A stretch of DNA of 64,000 nucleotides from Streptomyces spiroverticillatus. GTDB taxonomy: Bacteria > Actinomycetota > Actinomycetes > Streptomycetales > Streptomycetaceae. The translations under genes were made by a program, and so were the position numbers. The notes under the pieces are model-generated. The model was not told where the DNA came from. It worked only from the letters and a program-made list of their open reading frames with translations, and made no database searches. Shown here piece after piece: positions 58,199 to 64,000 of this stretch. Location of the stretch: NCBI GenBank assembly GCA_014650415.1, contig BMUX01000001.1:831266-895265 (forward strand), in the 5' to 3' direction. The first letter of the stretch is position 1, and every line of letters starts with the position of its first letter.

Positions 58199-59620
58199 AT
58201 GCCGAGCATTTCTCTCCCCTGGCTCCACCACACGCTCCCGCACGTGCGCGGCCTCGACACCAGCCGCTACGGATCACGCAAACTGCGCGCGGAACGCCAG
58301 GCCGACAACGCCCGGCAACGCGCCGCCGACGCCCTCGACCTCGCCCTGTGCATCGGCGAGCTGATCTCCGGCAACGGGGCCTCCGCCGAGGAGACCGTCG
58401 CCGCGATACTCGTCATCGCCGACGCGTACGGCCTCGAAGGCTGCGAGTCCGACGTCACCCTCAACGCCGTCGAACTCACCGGCCACGCCCCCGGGGACGC
58501 CGTACCCCTCATGGGCAAACGCATCATCCAGCACCGCCGCACCGACTTCGCGACCCTGGAGAACACCCAGCTCCTCGTCCAGGACATCCACGAGGGCAAA
58601 CTCACCCTCGCCGACGCCCGCCAGGCCGCCGCCGACCTGATCCCCGAACCCGAACAGCCCGGCATGCTGCGCCCCTGGAAACGCCGCTACACCGGACACG
58701 CCCTCGTCGGCTTCGTCGCCGCCGCCGCGAGCGTCCTGACCGGCGCCAAGCTCGGCGTCGCCCTGTGCGCATTCCTCGCCGCCGTCACCGGCAACTGGAT
58801 CAGCACCTCCATGGCCCGCTACGGCGTCCCCGCCTTCTACCGCTTCACCCTCGCCGCGATACCGGCCGCTGTGGTCGCCCTCGTCGTGCACGCACTCTGG
58901 CCCGGCGTCGCCAGCCAGTCGATCATCATCGCCGGAGTCCTCGTCCTGCTGCCCACCATGGCCGCCACCAGCGCCGTCCAGGACTCCCTCGCCGGCCACT
59001 ACCTCACCGCCGTCGCCCGCCTCCTGGAAACCCTGACGATCTTCGCCTCGGTGGTGCTCGGCACCGGACTGGTCCTCGGCCTCGCCACCCGGCTCGGCAT
59101 CGACGCCCCCACCCTGCCGTCCGTACGGGCCACCGCGGGCACCTACCTCGACTGGCGGCTGGTCGCCGCCGCCCTCTTCGCCGTCGGCATCGCCGCCCGC
59201 TACAAGGTCGCCCCGCGCAAATACGCCGCCGTCGGCCTGCTCGGGCTCGCGGGCGTCGTCGTCTACGCCGAACTCCGCGAACTCAGCTTCTCCCCCATCG
59301 CCGCCACCGGCATCGCCGCCGTCGCCGTCGCCATCGGCGGCCACGCCCTCGCCCGCCGCGCCCGCACCTCCGCCCTCCCCTGGGTCATCCCGGCGGCGGC
59401 CCCACTGCTGCCCGGAACCCTCATCTACAAGGCCCTGTACGCCGTCACCAACGGCGAGGTCCTGGAGGGCGCCACCGGAATGCTCCGCGCCCTCGGCGTG
59501 ATCCTGGCACTGGCGGGCGGCATCTCGGTGGTGGGCGAGACGGTGCAGTTCCTGCGGAGGTGGCGGGCGGTGAGAAAAACAGCCCGTCGAGGGGGCCCCT
59601 CCCTGCTCGAACGAAGTTGA
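58199..59620 (+). CDS. thrE: ThrE-family threonine/serine exporter
   Basis: The 473-residue protein has the ThrE/DUF1212 layout: a soluble N-terminal region of about 165 residues (CIGELISGNGASAEETVAAI, VTLNAVELTG), then about ten helices, including LVGFVAAAASVLTGAKLGVAL and PLLPGTLIYKALYAVTNGE in the ThrE_2 part. It should export threonine and serine or a related amino acid. The C-terminal PSLLERS is encoded inside a dispersed repeat unit. The start is at 58199, after a 170-bp intergenic region with an AT-rich GTTTAAAAG tract. Confidence 0.9.
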   Translation: MPSISLPWLHHTLPHVRGLDTSRYGSRKLRAERQADNARQRAADALDLALCIGELISGNGASAEETVAAILVIADAYGLEGCESDVTLNAVELTGHAPGDAVPLMGKRIIQHRRTDFATLENTQLLVQDIHEGKLTLADARQAAADLIPEPEQPGMLRPWKRRYTGHALVGFVAAAASVLTGAKLGVALCAFLAAVTGNWISTSMARYGVPAFYRFTLAAIPAAVVALVVHALWPGVASQSIIIAGVLVLLPTMAATSAVQDSLAGHYLTAVARLLETLTIFASVVLGTGLVLGLATRLGIDAPTLPSVRATAGTYLDWRLVAAALFAVGIAARYKVAPRKYAAVGLLGLAGVVVYAELRELSFSPIAATGIAAVAVAIGGHALARRARTSALPWVIPAAAPLLPGTLIYKALYAVTNGEVLEGATGMLRALGVILALAGGISVVGETVQFLRRWRAVRKTARRGGPSLLERS

Positions 59621-59690
59621 GAGCTTGGGGGAGTTTGAGGACGCGCGGGCGCAGCCCGTGCAGGGGTCCGGGGCGTAGCCCCGGCAGGAA
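59600..59690 (+). repeat. Family 2 repeat (CTCGAnCGAAGnnGAGAGCTTGGGGGAG) at the thrE end
   Basis: CCCTGCTCGAACGAAGTTGAGAGCTTGGG at 59601-59629 matches, with a few changes, the unit near 62979-63010. It can form an imperfect hairpin (CCCC with GGGG, CTC with GAG). It overlaps the last codons and stop of thrE and is followed by a GGGCGCAGCCCG/CCGGGGCGTAGCCCCGG hairpin-rich stretch to about 59690, which could terminate transcription. Confidence 0.7.
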
Positions 59691-59722
59691 CGGCGACCAC
59701 TCCCGGCCCGCAGTGAACCCCG

Positions 59723-60445
59723 TCAGCCGAACTCGGCGAGCGCGGCCTCCACCACCTGAGCCAGCCGCGCGTGATGCGCCCCGCGCCAGTAGGGCCGCTC
59801 GCACGCCGTGCACTGCGCGAAGACGTCGTACGAACGCTCCGTACCGCCCTCCAGCAGCCCCGCCACCGACTCCTTCGTCGCCTCCTTCAGCTCCCCGTTG
59901 CACGCCGTGCAACGCGTCCACGGCGCGAGGACCGGCGCGAACCGGCCCAGCACGTCACGCAGTTGCTCCTCCGGCCGGTCGCTGTAGACGTACGCCCCCG
60001 CGTGCAGCTCGCGCCGGCGCAGCAGGCCCCGGTCCCGGGACAGCAGGACCCGCTGCTCACGGGCGGAGTACGTGGCCAGCGCCGGGTCCCCGATGTCCTC
60101 GCTGAAGTACGCGGCGTCGACGCCCAGCAGGCGCATGCGGCGGGCAAGGGTCCCCAAATGCACGTCGAGCAGGAACCGCAGGGGCGCACCCGGAACCTCC
60201 TGCGGCCGCGTCACCGCGCCCACGTCGATCCGCTCCCCCTCGCGGGGCACGTGCCCGGTGCCGACCGGCTGCCCGTCCACGCTCAGTACGCCCACCTCGG
60301 TGAGCGGCACACCGAGCGACTCGACGACATGCCCGAGCGTGGACACCCCGTCGGTCCCGGCCTCGGTCCGTCCGGCCCGCCGATCAGCGGCGATGAAGAG
60401 ATTCAGCTCCGCCGCAAACGCAATGTGTATCCGAGGTCCATTCAC
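59723..60445 (-). CDS. Mut7-C RNase domain protein with ubiquitin-like N-terminal domain
   Basis: The 240-residue protein has a ubiquitin/ThiS-like first 85 residues (ELNLFIAADRRAG, VVESLGVPLTEVGVLSVDG, GERIDVGAV) followed by a PIN-like Mut7-C domain: FLLDVHLGTLARRMRLLGVD with the first acidic residue, ATYSAREQRVLLSRDRGLLRRREL, and two Cys pairs (RCTACNG and QCTACER) that form a zinc ribbon. It likely cleaves RNA. The domain order (Ub fold then Mut7-C) is a known bacterial fusion. GTG 60445 is preferred because it begins the first conserved strand. Confidence 0.85.
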   Translation of the reverse strand: MNGPRIHIAFAAELNLFIAADRRAGRTEAGTDGVSTLGHVVESLGVPLTEVGVLSVDGQPVGTGHVPREGERIDVGAVTRPQEVPGAPLRFLLDVHLGTLARRMRLLGVDAAYFSEDIGDPALATYSAREQRVLLSRDRGLLRRRELHAGAYVYSDRPEEQLRDVLGRFAPVLAPWTRCTACNGELKEATKESVAGLLEGGTERSYDVFAQCTACERPYWRGAHHARLAQVVEAALAEFG

Positions 60446-60499
60446 GCCCCCACAATGCCACCACCCCCAACCCGTGTTCCGGGTTTTTCCCGCCCCCCT

Positions 60500-60650
60500 T
60501 TGCCTCCCTAGCCCCCTTGGGCGGCGCCCCCTTTCCGCCGCCGTCCCCTTGGGAGGCGGGGCCGCCCCCCGGGGGGCGGAACGGGCGGGCAAGGGGGCGG
60601 CCCGCCCGATCCGGGCCCACCCGGACACCGCCCCCCCGCCCGCACCCACC
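60500..60650. repeat. GC-rich dispersed repeat (family 3), second copy
   Basis: The 260-bp space between the Mut7-C gene and the glycosyltransferase gene carries CCGTCCCCTTGGGAGGCGGGG, GCCGCCCCCCGGGGGGCGG, GGGCGGGCAAGGGGGCGGCC and CGATCCGGGCCCACCCGGACACC, in order. This is close to the reverse complement of 3207-3370 and collinear with most of 62815-63070. A GGCACC tandem (about 60650-60690) follows. I see no gene in it. Confidence 0.7.
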
Positions 60651-60708
60651 GGCACCGGGACCGGCACCGGCACCGGCACCGGCCAAGCCGCCCCCGTACA
60701 AACTCCCC

Positions 60709-62646
60709 TCACCTCACCGGGTCCACCAAGAACGGAAAGTCCCACTTGTGGGCCTCCGCATACGCCCACCCAATCGGCTCCACCGACGTATTCGCCCTCT
60801 CCGCCACCGGCCTCCTCGCCTTCACCTCACGCAAGAACTGCTCCCCCGTCCCCGGCTTCACAAAAACGTTCAGCCAGTACGACCCCCCGAAGGGCAGCCC
60901 CGCCGAATACGTCCACTTCTCCTTCTTGACGTAGTCGACCATCGTGTAGGACGACGCCATCCCGAACCAGTTCTTCCCGTAGTCCGGCTCCCCCGCCAGC
61001 ACCACCACCGCCGCCCCGTTCCTCGCGAACACCTCACGCGGAATCCCCTTCGGGTCCGCCATGTACGGGTCCGCGAGCCCCCCGAGGTCGATCGCCTGCT
61101 GGTCCTTGTTGAGCGCGTACGGGAAGACTCCCGCGTCCCCCATCCCCACCAGACCCTTGATCGTCTTGTCCCGGGCCATGATCCGGCCCAACTCCTCGTG
61201 CGCCTCGCGCAGATGGAAGCGGTACGTCATCCCGCCGACCATCGTCTCCATCGGCGTCGCCGACACCGCGAACATCACGCCCGCCGCCCCCACCACCAGC
61301 AACGGCGTCACCGTCCGCCCCCACAGCACCACGGCCACCGCCACCGCCGCGACACCGCCCGCGACGACCGCCGACGGGTCGATCCCCGGCAACTCCTTGA
61401 AGTACAGGATCCCGAGCCCCATCAGCGCCAGCGCCAGCGCGGCCCACTTCGGCGCGGCCCCGTCGGCCGCCCGCGTACCGCCCGCCAGCCTGCGCCCCTT
61501 GAGCGGACGGCACAGCAGCACCAGCGCCACCGGGGCGGTGAGCTGCCAGAAGAAACGGTTGTTGACGTCCATGTGCAGGACCGACAGCGGATAGAAGACC
61601 AGCGTCACCGCGACCGTCAGCGCCACCAGCACGACCGGCGTCAGATCCTGGAGCGGCAACGGGACGTGCACATCGGGCCGCACCCCCTGCCCGGGCACCC
61701 GCACCGCCGCCGCGCCCTCCGCCTTCCGGTCCCTGCGCGCGTCCGCCCGCCGCCAGAGGATCTCGCACAGCACCGCGCCGCCCGCCAGGATCGCGAGCAC
61801 CGGGACGACCGGGTAGGTGAGCCGCTGCATGATCCCGTACGAGTCCACCGAACCGGACTTCACCAGGTACGTGTTGGGCATGAGGTGCCCGAACCACCAG
61901 GCCCGCAACGCCCAGTACCCCACCAGCCCGCCCATGACGGCGAGCGCACCGCGCACCTCGCGGCGGTCCTTCCGGTTCATCAGCGCCGCCCAGGCGACGG
62001 CCACGAACGCGTACCCCATGCCCTCGGGCCGCGACAGCGCGACCAGCCCGGCCGCCGCCCAGCCGAGCGCGCCGAGCTTCCCGCGCCGGTACAGCACCCC
62101 GTACAGCAACGCGATGAAGAGAACGAAACTCCCGCTCTCCAGCCCGTGGAAGAAGTGCGAGACGAACAGCGGATTCGCCGCCATGACCGCCACCAGCGCG
62201 ACCCGCTGATACCTCGGCACATCCCGCAGCACGGCCGCCACAACCACTCCACCGCACAGCAACAACAGCCCGAACGCCTTGAAGAACGCCTCCACCGGCC
62301 ACCCCGCCACCGCCGGGACGATCGACACGAACGCATACAACGGATTCGTGTACGCCTCCACGCGCGGCAGCCCGGACCCCTCCACGAACGGGTTCCAGTC
62401 CCACACCCCGCTCGCCACGAACGACTTGCCGTACCGCCACGTGATGAAGGCGTCGTCGACGGTGAAACGGCACAGCCAGAACGCCGCCCACCCCATGAAC
62501 CCCACCAGGCCCACCAGCGAAACGACAAAAACGGTACGCGCCAACCACACGGGAATCCGGGGCAACCGCGCACCGAGCGCACTGGCACCGGACGACTGCC
62601 CCCCTTCCCGCTCTTGAGGGTCGGACGACAGATCAAGGACGGTCAC
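60709..62646 (-). CDS. GT-C-fold membrane glycosyltransferase (AftB-like)
   Basis: The 645-residue polytopic protein has a short cytoplasmic N-terminus, then about ten helices. The first extracytoplasmic loop holds CRFTVDDAFITWRYGKSF, the Asp-Asp motif of GT-C enzymes, followed by GLPRVEAYTNPLYAF. A long C-terminal domain of about 180 residues (RMARDKTIKGLVGMGDAGVF-like) is exported. This matches actinobacterial arabinofuranosyl/mannosyltransferase-like proteins such as AftB that use a polyprenyl-phosphate sugar. GTG 62646 follows GGAAGGCGG. The acceptor is unknown, probably a cell-wall polymer. Confidence 0.85.
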   Translation of the reverse strand: MTVLDLSSDPQEREGGQSSGASALGARLPRIPVWLARTVFVVSLVGLVGFMGWAAFWLCRFTVDDAFITWRYGKSFVASGVWDWNPFVEGSGLPRVEAYTNPLYAFVSIVPAVAGWPVEAFFKAFGLLLLCGGVVVAAVLRDVPRYQRVALVAVMAANPLFVSHFFHGLESGSFVLFIALLYGVLYRRGKLGALGWAAAGLVALSRPEGMGYAFVAVAWAALMNRKDRREVRGALAVMGGLVGYWALRAWWFGHLMPNTYLVKSGSVDSYGIMQRLTYPVVPVLAILAGGAVLCEILWRRADARRDRKAEGAAAVRVPGQGVRPDVHVPLPLQDLTPVVLVALTVAVTLVFYPLSVLHMDVNNRFFWQLTAPVALVLLCRPLKGRRLAGGTRAADGAAPKWAALALALMGLGILYFKELPGIDPSAVVAGGVAAVAVAVVLWGRTVTPLLVVGAAGVMFAVSATPMETMVGGMTYRFHLREAHEELGRIMARDKTIKGLVGMGDAGVFPYALNKDQQAIDLGGLADPYMADPKGIPREVFARNGAAVVVLAGEPDYGKNWFGMASSYTMVDYVKKEKWTYSAGLPFGGSYWLNVFVKPGTGEQFLREVKARRPVAERANTSVEPIGWAYAEAHKWDFPFLVDPVR

Positions 62647-62814
62647 GAAGCCGCCTTCCGGAAGAGGCCTGACGAGGAACAGGAAGCACCCGACGGCCAC
62701 ACACACCGACCAACCCGGGCAGACAACCCTTGATCCAATCGGCCACGCCCCCCTTTGCCCGGGATTGCCCGTCCCCCCTCCCCCGCAAATCACCCGCACG
62801 GCAGCGTGACTCCT

Positions 62815-63070
62815 CCCCCGTAGCCCCCTCGGGCGGCGGGGCCACCTCCAACTTCCGCTGAGCCCCCTTGGGCGGCGCCCCGTTCCGCCGCCGTCCCCTT
62901 GGGCGGCGGGGCCGCCCCTTCCCTTCCCCGTAGCCCCCTTGGGCGGCGGGGCCGCCCCCCGGGGGCGAGGGGGGCACCCCCTGCTCGAGCGAAGCCGAGA
63001 GCTTGGGGGAGGGCGGGCAAGGGGGCGGCCCCCCTCGCTCCAGGCCCACCCGGGTGCCGCCCCCACCCGC
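62815..63070. repeat. Family 3 repeat with a family 2 unit inserted
   Basis: The 505-bp space between the glycosyltransferase and pentapeptide genes holds several copies of CCCTTGGGCGGCGGGGCCGCC (62829, 62892 and 62937 areas). From about 62940 it is collinear with 60545-60650 (GGGGCCGCCCCCC ... GGGCGGGCAAGGGGGCGGCC), except that a CTCGAGCGAAGCCGAGAGC unit (about 62979-63010, family 2) interrupts it. No coding sequence is credible here. The low-complexity ORFs on both strands follow the base composition. Confidence 0.7.
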
Positions 63071-63151
63071 ACCCCCGGCACCGGCACCGGACACGCCTCG
63101 CCCCCGACCCCACGGCCCGCCTCCCCGCACCGGGCACGGGAGCCCCCCGAC

Positions 63152-63988
63152 CTACCCCCAGTGCCGAGGCCGCTCCACCCCCGCCGGGAGCCGCGTGCCC
63201 CCGTCACCCCGCCCCGCATTGACCTGCGTCTGGGTCAGGAAGAGGGCCTCACTCAAATCCGCCCCCCGCACATCCGCATCCCGGAAGTCCGCCCCGATGA
63301 CCTCGGCCCCCCGCAAATCCGCCCCATTCAGATCAGCCGCAATCAAATAAGCCCCCCGAAAATTCATCCCCCGCAAGTCCGCCCCCGCCCGCCGCGCCCC
63401 CATCAAATCCGCCCCCCGAAAATCAACCCGCCGCTTCTTCCCCTTCTTCTTCGGCGTCGGCACCCGAGCCGCCCACTCCCCCCGCACCAACTCCCCGACC
63501 TTCACCAGCACCGCATTCACCTTCAGCCGATGCCCCTCCACATCCAGCGCGACCAATTCCTCCGCACTCCCCCGCGTCAGCGCCTCCGTCTCCTCCCGCA
63601 ACGCCCGCAACTCCCCCCACACACCCTTCGCGGCATCCCGCCGCAACCCGTCCCCCACGTACCAAAGCAACTCATGCAACTGCTTCATCACCGGCAACAG
63701 CGGAAACATCAACTCCGCACTCCCGGGCTCCTCCCGCCACCCCACCCCGTCAAAGGTGACCTGCGACAACTTCTGCCCCGCCCCGAAACAGTCATAGACG
63801 GTGCACCCGGAAAACCCCTCCCCCCGCAACTTCGCGTGAATCCCACACCCGAAGTCCTCCCCGAGATTCGGGCACGGCTTCCCGGCCGGCTTGTCGATGG
63901 CGAAGTCCGACGACTTCGTCAACGTCAACGCCACACAGCACAACCCGAAACAACTCCCACAATCGGAACGCAGATCGGACGCCATCAC
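63152..63988 (-). CDS. Pentapeptide-repeat protein with Cys-rich N-terminal domain
   Basis: The 278-residue protein starts ASDLRSDCGSCFGLCCVALT, and eight cysteines cluster in the first 65 residues (DCGSCFGLCC, GKPCPNL, FGCGIH, FSGCTVYDCFG), suggesting a metal or Fe-S site. A helical middle region follows. The C-terminal third has about eight A(D/N)LxG pentapeptides, such as FRGADLMGARRAGADLRGMNF and NGADLRGAEVIGADFRDADV, forming a right-handed beta-helix. The start may be GTG 63988 or ATG 63985; the frame is open to the window edge, so an extension cannot be excluded. Function is unknown. Confidence 0.85.
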   Translation of the reverse strand: MMASDLRSDCGSCFGLCCVALTLTKSSDFAIDKPAGKPCPNLGEDFGCGIHAKLRGEGFSGCTVYDCFGAGQKLSQVTFDGVGWREEPGSAELMFPLLPVMKQLHELLWYVGDGLRRDAAKGVWGELRALREETEALTRGSAEELVALDVEGHRLKVNAVLVKVGELVRGEWAARVPTPKKKGKKRRVDFRGADLMGARRAGADLRGMNFRGAYLIAADLNGADLRGAEVIGADFRDADVRGADLSEALFLTQTQVNAGRGDGGTRLPAGVERPRHWG

Positions 63989-64000
63989 GGCCTCGGCCTC

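Noticed and set aside
60517..62733. 738-codon rightward ORF opposite the glycosyltransferase gene
   Set aside because: The His/Arg/Pro-rich translation is a shadow of the membrane protein gene on the other strand.

Overview
The window is high-GC DNA with strong G/C third-position bias, GTG starts, ATGA/GTGA stop-start overlaps, MmyB-type and XRE regulators and a futalosine menaquinone pathway. It is almost certainly Streptomyces chromosome. I saw no rRNA, tRNA, CRISPR array, transposase or prophage gene.

Left accessory part (1-9454): an Imm35-like gene end, a DUF6924 protein, a lipoprotein, a cytochrome P450 with its [3Fe-4S] ferredoxin, a secreted peptide, a FabG4/HtdX-like ketoreductase-hydratase pair with a TetR repressor, and an MFS exporter divergent from an MmyB-type regulator.

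Central accessory part (9461-28700): about 19 genes that look like one biosynthetic cluster that I cannot assign to a known product. A leftward operon carries an alpha/beta hydrolase, a free-standing aminoacyl-AMP ligase, a carrier protein, two acyl-CoA-dehydrogenase-like flavoproteins, a flavin reductase, PanD, an SDR, an EctD-like dioxygenase and a zinc alcohol dehydrogenase. A rightward set carries a tautomerase, a TcuA-like flavoprotein, an MFS exporter and a LysR regulator. A third, tightly overlapped operon carries a DRE-TIM aldolase, an alpha/beta-fold protein lacking its nucleophile serine, an isopropylmalate-dehydrogenase-like enzyme fused to a CinA-like protein, an RraA-like protein and a DUF6282 metal hydrolase. 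A perfect 15-bp palindrome with the LysR T-N11-A pattern lies between the first two divergent units. One reading is that an amino acid is loaded on the carrier and desaturated or N-oxygenated while the aldolase/dehydrogenase operon supplies a 2-oxoacid building block. This is inference.

Right part (28719-63988) is mostly core genome: a dicarboxylate symporter, DUF4229 and DoxX membrane proteins, menaquinone genes (mqnE, a UbiX, mqnP, a UbiD) with an Lrp regulator, a rhomboid protease, the cytochrome c maturation operon (resA-ccdA-resB-resC), a histidine phosphatase with hemL, CorA, YnfA, ThrE and a GT-C glycosyltransferase. A small accessory patch at 39.9-43.7 kb has an AbrB/RelE-like toxin-antitoxin pair with a clear promoter-operator, DUF4291 and DUF7848 proteins, a frameshifted ATP-binding gene and an XRE regulator. 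Intergenic spaces carry several families of GC-rich dispersed repeats and strong hairpin terminators.
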